A stretch of 63,960 nt of DNA from Chlamydiota bacterium (GTDB lineage: Bacteria > Chlamydiota > Chlamydiia > Chlamydiales > JAAKFR01), in the NCBI GenBank assembly GCA_021772455.1, contig JAJFLY010000018.1, positions 1 to 63,960 on the forward strand, written 5' to 3'. The position numbers and the translations under genes were made by a program. The stretch's first letter is position 1. The number at the start of each line of letters is the position of its first letter. The notes under the pieces are model-generated. The model was not told the origin of the DNA. It saw nothing but the letters and a program-made list of their open reading frames with translations, and did not search any database. Shown here in pieces: positions 7,588 to 17,300 of the stretch.

Positions 7588-10500
7588 ATGCCCCGTTTCC
7601 TAAAAGCATTCCTTTGGACTTTAGGCTCTTTAGCTCTTTTTTGCCTGATCGTCCTCTCTATATTGCCGACTCTACTTTCAACCGATTGGGGCACCAAAAC
7701 ATTCGTTGAGTGGTACAATGCCAGGGATCATGGCAAACTCACTGTCGAAAATATTGAGCTCAATTGGATTGGAGCGCAATCGGCAAAGAATCTTGCCTAT
7801 GAAGACAAAAATGGAGAGAAACTCCTTAGTGTTGAGAAGTTCAATACCAAAACTTCACTACTCTATTTTCTTTTTGGAGGGCGTCATTTGGGCGAAACAG
7901 AGATCCTCAAGCCATATGTAGTCTATACTCAAGAAGTAGAGAAGGAAGAAAATGAGAAGAAGAAAAAACACAAAGCGAGTAAAACACGTGCAACTATTTG
8001 GCCTCGTCTTGAAAAGGGATTCACCGTTAAGGAAGGAACCCTCATCCTTAAGCAAGAGAAACTCCCCCCCATCACGATCTCTGAAATAGATGTACAGGCG
8101 CTCGAGCTTCCCGACACCTATCAGATCTCTGCAAAAACTCTGCAAGGAGCTGCTGCTGGCACTATTGCCGTTGATATTTCGTTGCTAGAAAAATTGCATG
8201 CGAAGGGAGACATAAAAAACTTCCCCCTTGCAATTTTAGATCAAGTTGATGAATCGACCCTATATACCGATGCGATTGGTCCCACCTTTGATATCCACTT
8301 CGATCTGACAAAAGAGCCCAATAAAACGCTTTCCCTGACTGCTGAAATTCAGTCGCAAAATTTAAACGGATCGTTGAAGGGTGAAACGCGAGAGAAAAAG
8401 CTCTATCTTGATCCCTCTAGCCACCTTGTCTTTACGGTCACTCCCAGATTTTTTAAATACCTCCTTCCAGAAAGCCAAAAGGATGTGTGGACGCTTGCAA
8501 GTAACACAAATGTACAATTCGAAATATCAGAAGGAATTTTTCCCCTATCGACAAAGAAAGCAGCTCTTCATGATGTTGTTCTCCAAGCAAAGGGAACGGT
8601 TGAGCGAGCAGAAATCGTTCACAAAGCGCTTGGTAGCTATTCATTCAATAATTTTAAGATGGAGGTTATTGCCCTAAGTAACCTGGAGATCTCCTATCAG
8701 GGAGAGATCCATGGAAAAGAGCCAAGTTCTTTGTCAGGGACACTCTCACTCACACCCAAAGGGGAGATTACCTTTAGTTCAAATTATAAGGGTTTTCCAG
8801 TAAGCCTCGTCCAACTTCTCTCTCCCTCGTTAGAAAAGAATATTCGTTTAGCTGTTGGTAATCTCTTCGATCTAAATACCGAAGGAACTTACCGAAATGG
8901 CAAAATTGAGATGCAGGGCACTCTCATCGCCCACGATTTACAAGTAAGTGGAGAGCTCTATGGCCCTTTGAATCGCTTGAATTTTGATATCTCGGGTTTC
9001 AAAACACTCGCAGGTAAAAAAGCTGAATATATTGGAAAAACAGCAGAGTTCGAAATCGATGGGGTCGCACACCTCTCAAAAAACTCGGCTTCTATTCCGC
9101 TTATAAACGGAAAAATCACAACACCCTTTTACCTTGTTACAGTGAAAGGAACCATTGGGGACCGCGGCGGGCAGATCGACTTAAATGAAGTAGAGCTCGT
9201 TGCAACAGGTAAAGTGCTTGAGCTTCCCTATGCCCAGGAATTTCCCAATGTCACTTTAAAAAATGGAAATTTTGTCCTAAATGTTGATGGCCCATCGAAC
9301 AAAATCCTTGGCAAGGCATCTATTAATACACAAGTACACTACGATAAAGGGGTTATGGATTCAAAAGCGCTCCAAGCCCGCTTTGAGATGAGCGATTATA
9401 TCCGTGAGGATGCACTCGACTTTGAAAATGCCCATATCTCATTTAGTTCAGAGCTCGATCACCTCCCACTCGCGCTGCTCACCCCCTTTGCCCCAGATGA
9501 GCTCGATATTCCAGAGCTATTTGGAACGACCGCAACCATTATCTCCCAAGGAGAGTACGCTCCAACCCAAGACCCAAGCATCACTCTCGACTTAAATATT
9601 ACTGGAGAAGGAGTCCAGGCGTCCCTATCACTCGCTGTTGATGGGACCATTAGTGTTGCGCAGAATAAACCTTCTTTCGTCCATTGGGAGTTGACCCCAT
9701 CACGATATCAAGCTCTTGTAAAATACTTACGGCCTGAGCAAGAGCCTGCTTTCCAACTCACAAAGTCCGCACCCATCGACCTTTCGATCAAAGAGCTTAC
9801 ATGCCCTACAACTCCCTATGAGGGAGTTGGGCAATTCCTATGTAAAACGGGTTTTGTGGGGAATTTGAGCATCGGAACCCTCACATTTCGTAGCGTTGGA
9901 ACTCAAGAATATTTGGTCATCGATCATACAGCTGGCTCAATCGAGGGAGTAGATTTTTCCCAGGCAATCGAACTTCATCTCCATGGTGATGTCCTTGCCC
10001 AAAACATCCCTCAGTCTGAATCCTCTTCGTTTCAATTTGATGGAAACCTATTCAATTTCTGGACTCCCGAAGGGAAATTCAACCGCGAAGGGCTCACTGT
10101 TGATGGTGAACTGAACTTAGAACTTTTACCCGTGCGCCAGCTTACTGAAATCTATCCGATGGACCAAGAGACAAGGGTTCTTGTACAAGCCGTTTTAGGA
10201 GAGCTTGTGAATGCGCGGATCTACGGAAGAATTTCCCAAATGAGCGGGCCCCTTACGGTCGATGTCAAATCTTCAAACTTCAAAGCGACACTCCCCATCC
10301 TTCTCCAACCCGAGGGAATCTATCTCAGAGACGTCGTGGACGCAGAATTGACACTCACACCTGAGGTCAACCAAACGTTGATTACAGATATTAATCCCCT
10401 CCTCATCGCCGGAGCCTATTCCGATCACCCAATAAGAATTGTGATCGATCCGCAAGGTTTCATGATTCCGATCCATCCCTACAATCTCCAAGGGGTTAAA

Positions 10501-11022
10501 ATTGGTAAAGCGATGATCGACATCGGTAGGATTCGCATCCGTAATGGAGGGGATATTCAAGAGTTAATGAACTTTCTTAAAGCGACCGATATCACCCCTG
10601 ATGGAGAAATGACAGCGTGGTTTACCCCCATCTATATGAGCCAAAATAACGGGGTTGCTTCATACAGTCGCGTTGATATGCTCCTTGCCAATGAGTTCCA
10701 CATCGCTCTTTGGGGATCGATCAATTTGATTACCAACAAGGTAAGAATGACACTTGGAATTGCTCCTTCAACGTTAAAAAAGCGGTTTAATATTGCAGGC
10801 CTCTCCAAAAAAGATATGTTTCAGGTGAAGATGCGCGGGACCACGAAGGATCTTGACCTCGACTGGAGCTCGGCTACAACGCGCATTGGAATTCTTGTTG
10901 GAACAGCTGTTGGAGGGCCTATCGGTTCTCTTATCGGAGGGATCTTGGAGCAGATCGTCTCAGCCCTTGGTGATGAGCCCTCTCCCCCGCCAACAACCTC
11001 ACCCTTCCCCTGGGAAAAATAG
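7588..11022 (+). CDS. AsmA/TamB-like large envelope protein
   Basis: 1144 residues with one N-terminal membrane anchor (about residues 8-30, FLWTLGSLALFCLIVLSILP) and then a long beta-rich periplasmic region with repeated strand patterns (LTVENIELNWIG..., LKNGNFVLNVDG), as in AsmA/TamB-type bridge proteins thought to carry lipids between the membranes. The start context (TDWGTKTFVEWYNARDHGKLTVENIELNW) is typical of AsmA-like N-termini. Near the C-terminus is a hydrophobic glycine-rich segment (TAVGGPIGSLIGGILEQIV) and a proline-rich end. It starts two bases after the YihY-type gene. Its 3' end has been partly copied downstream (11172-11273). Exact family assignment is inference. Confidence 0.7.
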   Translation: MPRFLKAFLWTLGSLALFCLIVLSILPTLLSTDWGTKTFVEWYNARDHGKLTVENIELNWIGAQSAKNLAYEDKNGEKLLSVEKFNTKTSLLYFLFGGRHLGETEILKPYVVYTQEVEKEENEKKKKHKASKTRATIWPRLEKGFTVKEGTLILKQEKLPPITISEIDVQALELPDTYQISAKTLQGAAAGTIAVDISLLEKLHAKGDIKNFPLAILDQVDESTLYTDAIGPTFDIHFDLTKEPNKTLSLTAEIQSQNLNGSLKGETREKKLYLDPSSHLVFTVTPRFFKYLLPESQKDVWTLASNTNVQFEISEGIFPLSTKKAALHDVVLQAKGTVERAEIVHKALGSYSFNNFKMEVIALSNLEISYQGEIHGKEPSSLSGTLSLTPKGEITFSSNYKGFPVSLVQLLSPSLEKNIRLAVGNLFDLNTEGTYRNGKIEMQGTLIAHDLQVSGELYGPLNRLNFDISGFKTLAGKKAEYIGKTAEFEIDGVAHLSKNSASIPLINGKITTPFYLVTVKGTIGDRGGQIDLNEVELVATGKVLELPYAQEFPNVTLKNGNFVLNVDGPSNKILGKASINTQVHYDKGVMDSKALQARFEMSDYIREDALDFENAHISFSSELDHLPLALLTPFAPDELDIPELFGTTATIISQGEYAPTQDPSITLDLNITGEGVQASLSLAVDGTISVAQNKPSFVHWELTPSRYQALVKYLRPEQEPAFQLTKSAPIDLSIKELTCPTTPYEGVGQFLCKTGFVGNLSIGTLTFRSVGTQEYLVIDHTAGSIEGVDFSQAIELHLHGDVLAQNIPQSESSSFQFDGNLFNFWTPEGKFNREGLTVDGELNLELLPVRQLTEIYPMDQETRVLVQAVLGELVNARIYGRISQMSGPLTVDVKSSNFKATLPILLQPEGIYLRDVVDAELTLTPEVNQTLITDINPLLIAGAYSDHPIRIVIDPQGFMIPIHPYNLQGVKIGKAMIDIGRIRIRNGGDIQELMNFLKATDITPDGEMTAWFTPIYMSQNNGVASYSRVDMLLANEFHIALWGSINLITNKVRMTLGIAPSTLKKRFNIAGLSKKDMFQVKMRGTTKDLDLDWSSATTRIGILVGTAVGGPIGSLIGGILEQIVSALGDEPSPPPTTSPFPWEK

Positions 11023-11150
11023 CTGTTTGATTAGCAGGCTTATTGCCTTTTTTGAACCTTTTTGCCCCATTTTCACGATCTCTCGCTCGGTGTATCACCT
11101 ATACGACCTTTGCTCGAGATCGCAAAACTGGAACAAAAAGTTTCAAAAAT

Positions 11151-11178
11151 GCTATTTCTTGAACTTTTTGGAGCGGTT
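11151..11178. repeat. Remnant of the 2TM-gene tail repeat
   Basis: GCTATTTCTTG...TTTTTGGAGCGGTTT matches, with a few changes, the sequence encoding the RSKKSKK tail of the 2TM genes at 13988 and 18204. It abuts the copied 3' end of the AsmA-like gene, the two overlapping in the shared word AGCGGTTTA, which may mark the recombination point. Confidence 0.5.
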
Positions 11179-11273
11179 TAGTATTGCTGACCTTTCCAAA
11201 AAAGACATGTTTCAGGTGAAGATGCGCGGGACCACAAAGAATCTTGACCTCACCCTTCCCCTGGGAAAAATAG
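11172..11273 (+). repeat. Partial duplicate of the 3' end of the AsmA-like gene
   Basis: Bases 11172-11251 match 10781-10860 (about 90% identical), and 11247-11273 match 10996-11022 (ending CCCTGGGAAAAATAG) exactly. The copy therefore equals the gene's 3' end with 135 bases removed, joined through the shared word ACCTC. It is open in frame (MFQVKMRGTTKNLDLTLPLG) but has no start signal of its own. Bases 11023-11150 hold no recognisable gene. Confidence 0.85.
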
Positions 11274-11611
11274 TTACTCGTCTTCAATTACAATCGCAGT
11301 TCCAGGACCCGCTACGAGAACCTTCTTTTCAGGAGTGAATAAATTCCATTGTTCGCTATCACCTACCCTGTTATCAGACATAATATAAAAATAGATCTCA
11401 CTGTCAAATTCAAGCACCATATCAAAAGTTTCACTTAGCACCGAGGCGTCTGTGAGGGATTTTCCTTCTTTTGTCTATTTTCGTCTATTTCAATGTCTTT
11501 TCCAAAATTGATAAACACAAAACTTCCTAACCCAAGCTGAATATTCCTTGCTCGCAACCCAAGAATTTGTTGAAAATATTTTTCTACAGTTTTTTCATTT
11601 TCAGTTGTCAT
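11274..11611 (-). pseudogene. Frameshifted hypothetical gene
   Basis: ATG at 11611 opens MTTENEKTVEKYFQQILGLR, continuing through GLGSFVFINFGKDIEIDENRQ, then stops at about 11435. The next frame carries on without a break of sense (LTDASVLSETFDMVLEFDSE, YFYIMSDNRVGDSEQWNLF, ending GPGTAIVIEDE) to TAA at 11274-11276. One base gained or lost near 11440-11455 explains this. The rejoined product would be about 112 residues, soluble and alpha/beta in character. Family not recognised; it has the look of small immunity-type or DUF proteins found beside toxin loci. Confidence 0.6.
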
Positions 11612-11619
11612 AACCACCA

Positions 11620-11680
11620 ATTAGTTGAAAAAACAAGACTTAGCATAAAATCTGTTTTCTTGTAACATTTCCCGTCTATT
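11620..11680 (+). promoter_or_regulatory. Duplicated promoter segment, copy 1
   Basis: About 61 bases nearly identical to 12373-12434. Contains TTGAAA (11625-11630) and TAAAAT (11646-11651), a plausible sigma-70-type pair with a 15-base spacer, ending just before the ribosome site (GAGAGG) of the secreted-protein gene at 11696. Promoter activity is inferred from position and duplication. Confidence 0.5.
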
Positions 11681-11695
11681 AACTGAGAGGAATTC

Positions 11696-12325
11696 ATGCT
11701 AAAAACCATTGTATCTCATATCTTCGTTGCTTCTATGCTTTTTTCAAGCTTATCAGCCCAAGAACCTCAATATTCTAAGATTTTCCATGGTCGCTGCAGG
11801 ATGGACGATTATAATCGTAATCGAGTAGGGCATTTGGTGAGCATGTCTTTCCCTTCTGCCAATCAGGCTTTGAATCATGACCTTTCTGTTCAGAATCCAG
11901 AAAATCCTGGAACAATGAATGCAATCGTTGGCGAAATTACACACATGTGTTTGAGCGGAGAACCTTCAGATCCCATTACTTTTGGACTGAGAGTGTCTCC
12001 AAATAATCGTGCTGTTATAGAAGAGTCGCTTTTTTCACTAGGAACAGATTCCACGGTCGAAATTGAATTCGTTATTTATGAACAAGATTCAGAAAAGAAT
12101 ACGTATTTTAAACGCCTTCACACATCGGGTAAATCTATACAGCTAAAAATCGAACCTAATTGCATCGAAACGCCTGAAGAGGAGGACGGCTCTCGCTTGG
12201 CAATCTTTGATCGAACACCTGCGAACTTCCTCTTTCATCTCTCTCTTTATCCAATAGAGGAGAAAGCTGAAGAGGTCGGGTTCGCCTTTAGATCCGGCGG
12301 AAAGCAATTTAAACGTACTTTGTGA
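11696..12325 (+). CDS. Secreted hypothetical protein with signal peptide
   Basis: 209 residues; residues 1-21 (MLKTIVSHIFVASMLFSSLS then A) form a clear Sec signal peptide with cleavage after the AQ region. The rest (SKIFHGRCRMDDYNRNRVGHL ...) is soluble with a mixed beta pattern and three cysteines after cleavage. No family recognised. It is preceded by a promoter-like segment duplicated before the next gene, so the two may be co-regulated. Probable location is the periplasm or outside the cell. Confidence 0.6.
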   Translation: MLKTIVSHIFVASMLFSSLSAQEPQYSKIFHGRCRMDDYNRNRVGHLVSMSFPSANQALNHDLSVQNPENPGTMNAIVGEITHMCLSGEPSDPITFGLRVSPNNRAVIEESLFSLGTDSTVEIEFVIYEQDSEKNTYFKRLHTSGKSIQLKIEPNCIETPEEEDGSRLAIFDRTPANFLFHLSLYPIEEKAEEVGFAFRSGGKQFKRTL

Positions 12326-12326
12326 C

Positions 12327-12372
12327 GCTATTTCTTGGATTTTTTGGAGCGGCTCTCTTTTTTCACGAGCTC
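12327..12372 (-). pseudogene. Third fragment of the 2TM gene (C-terminal tail only)
   Basis: Reads (minus strand) as KKESRSKKSKK then stop, matching the C-terminal tail of the two longer copies at 13988-14224 and 18204-18503. Everything upstream of the tail is missing; the promoter duplicate begins directly after it. Confidence 0.6.
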
Positions 12373-12434
12373 ATTGGTTGAAAAAAACGAGACTTAGCAT
12401 AAAATCTGTTTTTTTGTAATACTCCCCGTCTTTA
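12373..12434 (+). promoter_or_regulatory. Duplicated promoter segment, copy 2
   Basis: Near-identical to 11620-11680, with TTGAAA at 12378-12383 and TAAAAT at 12400-12405 (16-base spacer). It precedes AAGGAG and the GTG start of the PdxH-like gene. One copy before each of two unrelated genes points to promoter duplication. Confidence 0.5.
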
Positions 12435-12446
12435 AGGAGAAAAGTT

Positions 12447-13034
12447 GTGCAAGCAGAATCAAAAGAGAGCAACCCTCATCAATGGGTAAAAAAATGGATT
12501 GCAGAGGAAGAAAATAGCCCTCTATTTGGCGTTTTAGCAACTGTTGATCATGAGTATAAACCTTACACCCGAACGATCGCTATTAGAGAGATTAATGAAA
12601 GAGGCGCGCTATTTTTTACACAAAAAGGAAGTAAAAAAATCGACCACATTAAATGTAATCCAGCCACTTCCTTAACGCTCTACTTGCCTAGTTATAAAAG
12701 ACAAATCACATTTCGGGGGCGAATCGAGGCCTTGTCAAATAAAGAAAATCTCCAATATTGGAATACCTATCCCAAAGAATCTCAAGTGCGTTTTTTGGTT
12801 TATGGCCCTAGATCTGGACAGAGAATATCTAGCAATAAAGACTTAGACAAAGAACTTGAGATGGTTAGGAAACATTATCAAAATAGATTGCCTGACAAAC
12901 CTGAATCTTATGTTGGCTATCGGATTTGTCCCGATGCCTTTGAATTTTACCAACTGAATAATGACAGGTTATCGGATGCATTTATTGTGAATACGAATAA
13001 TGGAGAGTGGGAAATCCAAAGAATCATTCCATAA
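12447..13034 (+). CDS. pdxH: Pyridoxamine 5'-phosphate oxidase family protein (PdxH-like)
   Basis: FMN-dependent oxidation of pyridoxamine or pyridoxine 5'-phosphate to pyridoxal phosphate in B6 salvage. The 195 residues show the split-barrel FMN-binding pattern: AMATVD-like VLATVDHEYKPYTRTIAIREI, GALFFTQKGSKKIDHIKCNPATSLTLY, RQITFRGRIEAL, the middle VRFLVYGPRSGQRIS, and a C-terminal EFYQLNNDRLSDAF ... WEIQRIIP. These correspond to the EFW....RLHDR and W....L.P ends of PdxH, but several key residues differ (NDRLSDAF instead of RLHDRF; RIIP instead of RLAP). A diverged PdxH or related oxidase is possible. Start is GTG with AAGGAG upstream. Confidence 0.75.
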   Translation: MQAESKESNPHQWVKKWIAEEENSPLFGVLATVDHEYKPYTRTIAIREINERGALFFTQKGSKKIDHIKCNPATSLTLYLPSYKRQITFRGRIEALSNKENLQYWNTYPKESQVRFLVYGPRSGQRISSNKDLDKELEMVRKHYQNRLPDKPESYVGYRICPDAFEFYQLNNDRLSDAFIVNTNNGEWEIQRIIP

Positions 13035-13145
13035 ACCAAAGCCCAATACTGAAAGGAACTCATCTCTTCCTTAAGTATTCGAGCAGAGTTCTGGACGTAA
13101 ATTGAAAAGCGGCTTAACATCTTTTTTTTAAAAAGAGGAACTCTA

Positions 13146-13973
13146 ATGAAAAAGAATGTTTTTTTCTTACTCGCCATTTGCTTGCTATTTGCAGGTGGTC
13201 TAGATGCAATGATACTCCCCGACCAATTTTACTTCATAAATCGCTCTAACAACGTTTTTTCAATAGAATTCCAAGATGAAAATGGAGAGTACTTAGGAAA
13301 GGTAAGCCAAGTAAAATATTATTCTACAAGCTACATTTTATACGATAGTCAGGATGATATATTTGGAAACGCCTATATGGCAGATCGGTGGGGATTGCGC
13401 GGAGAGTATTTTTACACTAGGTTTTCCTCTTGCTATAATATATTTGATGGCAGAGGAGTATTATCTGTTGGAAAAGTTGAGGAATCTAATGGCTATTACG
13501 AAATTTTTTCTTCCGATGGGGACCTTATCGCAACAACTGCATACAATTTTTGGAACTCTTCTTTTAAAATCAATGATACCGAAGGAAATTTGATTGCCGA
13601 GATCACCTACCCTTGGTTTTCTTTTGAAAGGAAGGTGGAAATTTGTAACCGAGAGATTTTTGAAGAAATACAGCCCCATATCCTTCTCGCCCTAATCGGT
13701 CTCTACAATCATAACCCAGTCAAACTCTGGGGAGGGATGTATTTTCAAACGGCAAACAAACCATGCCAATCTCAGCTTCCATCCGAAGAAGATTTTCGCT
13801 TTATCGAGACATTCACCGAAGAAATAGTTGCAGACGAAAGCTTAGATGATGATGAGAAGATACAAAGTTTATACGACCTTCTAGAAACGGATGCCTTGGC
13901 ATCCGAGCAACAGGAAGCTCTTCGTATAATGCTAAGTCGACGTTGTGTCGAATACGAAACAATAGTTGATTAA
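13146..13973 (+). CDS. Secreted hypothetical protein, possible LURP-one/tubby-like fold
   Basis: 275 residues with a Sec signal peptide at 1-20 (MKKNVFFLLAICLLFAGGLD). The mature part has repeated short strand-turn-strand units (EFQDENGEYLGKV, DGDLIATTAYNFWNSSFKI, DTEGNLIAEI) like LURP-one/scramblase-type tubby folds; this is a pattern-based guess. After about residue 200 comes an acidic helical tail (ESLDDDEKIQSLYDLLETD). RBS AGAGGAA lies before the ATG. The gene is AT-rich like other accessory genes here. Confidence 0.55.
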   Translation: MKKNVFFLLAICLLFAGGLDAMILPDQFYFINRSNNVFSIEFQDENGEYLGKVSQVKYYSTSYILYDSQDDIFGNAYMADRWGLRGEYFYTRFSSCYNIFDGRGVLSVGKVEESNGYYEIFSSDGDLIATTAYNFWNSSFKINDTEGNLIAEITYPWFSFERKVEICNREIFEEIQPHILLALIGLYNHNPVKLWGGMYFQTANKPCQSQLPSEEDFRFIETFTEEIVADESLDDDEKIQSLYDLLETDALASEQQEALRIMLSRRCVEYETIVD

Positions 13974-13987
13974 ACAACTCGGGAAGG

Positions 13988-14204
13988 CTATTTCTTGGAT
14001 TTTTTGGAGCGGTTCTCTTTTTTCATGAGCTCGTCGACCTTCTTTTGCTCCCACTCGTCACCCAAAAAACGATCTTTGATCGCAAAAGTATTGAAAGCTT
14101 GAAAGATGAGCACAATACCCCAGAAGGTCGCAACCCAATAAAACCAGAGATCGCTTGGGCTTAAAATAAGATTGATCGCTAAAAGAAGCAAGTTCACAAG
14201 AATA
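13988..14204. repeat. 217-bp direct repeat, left copy (brackets kinase gene)
   Basis: Aligns without gaps to 18204-18420 with four mismatches by eye (about 98% identity). Both copies are in the same orientation and enclose the whole kinase-ankyrin-TPR gene. Confidence 0.92.
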
Positions 14205-14224
14205 ATGGACACATGAGTCATCAT
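13988..14224 (-). CDS. 2TM-domain membrane protein, N-terminally altered duplicate
   Basis: 78 residues: two membrane segments (ILVNLLLLAINLILSPSDLWFYW and VATFWGIVLIFQAFNTF, each within this stretch) followed by a lysine-rich tail ending RSKKSKK. It is almost identical to the C-terminal three quarters of the 99-residue protein at 18204-18503, but the first ~29 residues of that protein are replaced by MMTHVSI, from sequence past the edge of the 217-bp repeat. No clear ribosome site precedes its start, so it may be a truncated, inactive copy. Confidence 0.5.
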   Translation of the reverse strand: MMTHVSIILVNLLLLAINLILSPSDLWFYWVATFWGIVLIFQAFNTFAIKDRFLGDEWEQKKVDELMKKENRSKKSKK

Positions 14225-14337
14225 GGAAGCCTCACCAATTTTCTTTCAATCTTGGAATGTCACTTTTTACTTCCAACATATGGGAGTAAATGCCTTTAAA
14301 TGGTCTTTATGTCTCTTAGAAGATCATACATTTCATT

Positions 14338-17300
14338 TTAAGCAGCTTGATACGGTGTTAGCAAAGCAATTGCTTCGGCATTCTCGTTTGCTACTGCAAT
14401 ATCCAGGAGTGTTTCTCCATTTGCATTTTTCAGCGCCAGTATTTCAGGATTAAACTCATCACTCTCAAAGATCGCCCTTGTGATTAACAAGTCGTTTTTA
14501 TCAAACATCCAGGCCTGAAGATATATATGAGCTTTCGTATTTTTTAGAGAACTCCACAATATTACCAGAGAATTTAAGCACTCTTCGATAGAAGGGTGTT
14601 CTTTTTCAAACAGGAATCGCCTCATCTCTAAGCATTGATAAAAAAGAGCGATCGCTTTTCTTTCCTTTCTAAGTCCTACCCACAGAAATCCCAGCTTATA
14701 TAAGCTCGCAGCGATATCGGGATGGTTTTTTCCAAATAGAAGACGCTTTATCTCTAAGATTTCCTCATGGCAAGTGATCGCTTTTTGATACTCTCTAAGT
14801 GAATCCCATGCATCTCCCAGATTATTTAGGCTCATAACTATATCAGGGTGTGTTTTTCCAAATAAAGAGCGCCTCATCTCTAAGCTTTGCTCATAAAAAG
14901 CAATCGCTTTTTGAGGCTCTTCAAGTGCTACCCACCCGTTTCCCAGATTATGTAAGCTCGCAGCGATATCGGGATGGTTTTTTCCAAACAGATGCTGTCT
15001 CATTTCTAAGCTTTCCTCATGGTGAGCGATTGCTTTTTGAGGCTGTCTAAGTACAGCCCACACTTCTCCCAGATTGTTTAAGCTCATAGCGATAGAAGAG
15101 TGTTCTTTTCCAAACAAAGAGCGCCTCATCTTTAAGCTTTCCCTATGGTAAGCGAACGCTCTATAAGGCTCTCCAATTACAGCCCATGCTTCTCCCAAAT
15201 TATTTAAGCTCATAGCGATAGAAGAGTGTTCTTTTCCAAACAAAGAGCGCCTCATCTCTAAGCTTTGCTCATAATAAACGATCTCTTTTCGATACTCTCT
15301 CGGTGCTGCCCATGCATCTCCCTGATTACGAAAATTCGTAGCACACGCTTCTCCCAGATTATGTAAGCTCGTAGCGATATCAGGGTGTTCTTTTCCAAAC
15401 AAAGAGCGCCTCATATCTAAGCTTTTCTCATAAAAAGCAATCGCTATTTCCACATTGCCGATCGCTTTCCAAGCTTCAGCAAGCCTATCAGTAGTTTCTG
15501 CAATTTTAACATGCTTTCTCCCATACATCTGCTTATAAGCTGTTAAAACCTCTTCATAATCTCCAACAATTTTTTCTTCCTTGTCCGGCTCAATCCACGA
15601 GGATTTCCACTTATCGTCAGACTGTTTGCCTTTTTCCCCGTAAATCCCTTTTAGGATTATAGAAGCTCTTTCGAAGTACTCCGCTCCTTTTTCTTGATTC
15701 CCTAGAGTCTGACAACAGAGTCCTAGGTAATGATATGTCTCAGCGATTAGAGGGCTGCTCGCTCCACATTTATCGACTTGAATGGGTAAAATCCTTTCAA
15801 AATACTCTACAGCCTCGGGAATTATAGTCCTGCGATCTCGAAGGATTGCTTCCACACATTCTCGATGCCCACCTCTGGCAGCATCTTGGAGGGGAGTATC
15901 GCCATATTCATCCAAAGCTCCAACTTCAATCCCTTCCTGCCCAAGAAGAAGTGTAACACAATCAGCATGCCCCCTCCTTGCCGCGTAATGCAAAGGGCTC
16001 GTTTTTCCTGGAAAGTTAAGAATAGGATTATGTTCTAGAAGAACCTGCAAAGTTTCAGCTATCCCTTCTCGGGCTGCTAGGTGTGTGCACGTGAACCCCT
16101 CCGAACCTACACGATTCACATCAAATCCATACTCTTTTTTGGATAGCAGTAGGCGCACAATATCGGCTTTTCCTTCCTGAGATGCTCTTAAAAGAACCTC
16201 TTCATTTTCCTCTGCCAATACAGCAGTCAATGCTCCGTGCTCCAATAAGAATTCCACGATATCTCCATGCCCTTTTGCAGAGGCGCACGTATAGGGTATT
16301 GCCCCATCATCCCTTTTACTATTGGGATTGGCTCCTGCTTCGACTAGCATCTTGACAATCCCAAAAAATCCTCTAGCTGCAGCGAGGCATAAAGGAGTTG
16401 TTTTATCGCCTGATTCAATATCGAGATTTGCTTGGTAGCTAGCATGTCCAAGCAGAAGGGCTACCACTCCCTCTCTGCCATATCCACATGCATCGAAGAG
16501 GGGTGTTTTTCGATGGCTATTTACCGTTTCTCTCGCTCCCACATCGAGAAGAAGCGATGCAACACCCTCATGCCCTTGCCTACAGGCAAAATGCAAAGGC
16601 GTATTCTGATCAGGATCCAGAGCGTTAGGGTCAGCTTGTTTCCCGAGTAGTACTCCTACAACCCCCATAGAACCCATCATGGAAGCTCTATGCAGAGGTG
16701 TTAGGCCCTGATATGACGTATTTACGTTGGTTCCTTTTACCACAAGGGCTATAGCAGCTTGTTCTAGCCCTAGCTGGATCGCCACATGCAAGAGTTTTTC
16801 TCCTTCTGGAGTAACGAGCTCTTCAGCTGTTAAAGTTTCGATATGTTCGAGAGCGTCTGGATGCAATCCTTGGAGACGATCGAGAATTGTTTGAAAAGCC
16901 AGTAAGACATAGAGAGAGGTCTGTCTGTCTTGTGGATCAGGACTCCAGCAGCTATACAGAAGCTCCTGGAGATCTTCAGGAATTGTATCGTCAAATGTAG
17001 CTGGTGGATTCATGGGGTTATCTCTTAACCCAATACGCCGACCCGTAAATGCCTCATAAAGGATACATCCCATGCTAAAGACATCCGATTCACGGTTGGG
17101 TTGGGATCCCATAAGAACTTCTGGAGCAGCATATCTTGGAGTACATTCTTTCCGTGTGTAGGCAGAACCCTCGAAATAACTCCCGCCAAGATCAATGAGC
17201 TTCGATTCGCCATTGCTATCAATCATCACATTGACTCCCTTCAAGTCGCAGTGGGCAATATCGTTGCTATGAAGATAGGCAACGCCTTCAACCATTTCCA

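Noticed and set aside
10853-11338. A 161-residue plus-strand frame across the end of the AsmA-like gene
   Set aside because: It is an alternate frame of the gene continuing through the duplicated 3' end; there is no ribosome site and codon use is poor.
14590-15440. Tandem repeats that might be read as a CRISPR array
   Set aside because: The repeats are 126 bases, a multiple of three, coding, with no spacers; they are TPR units.
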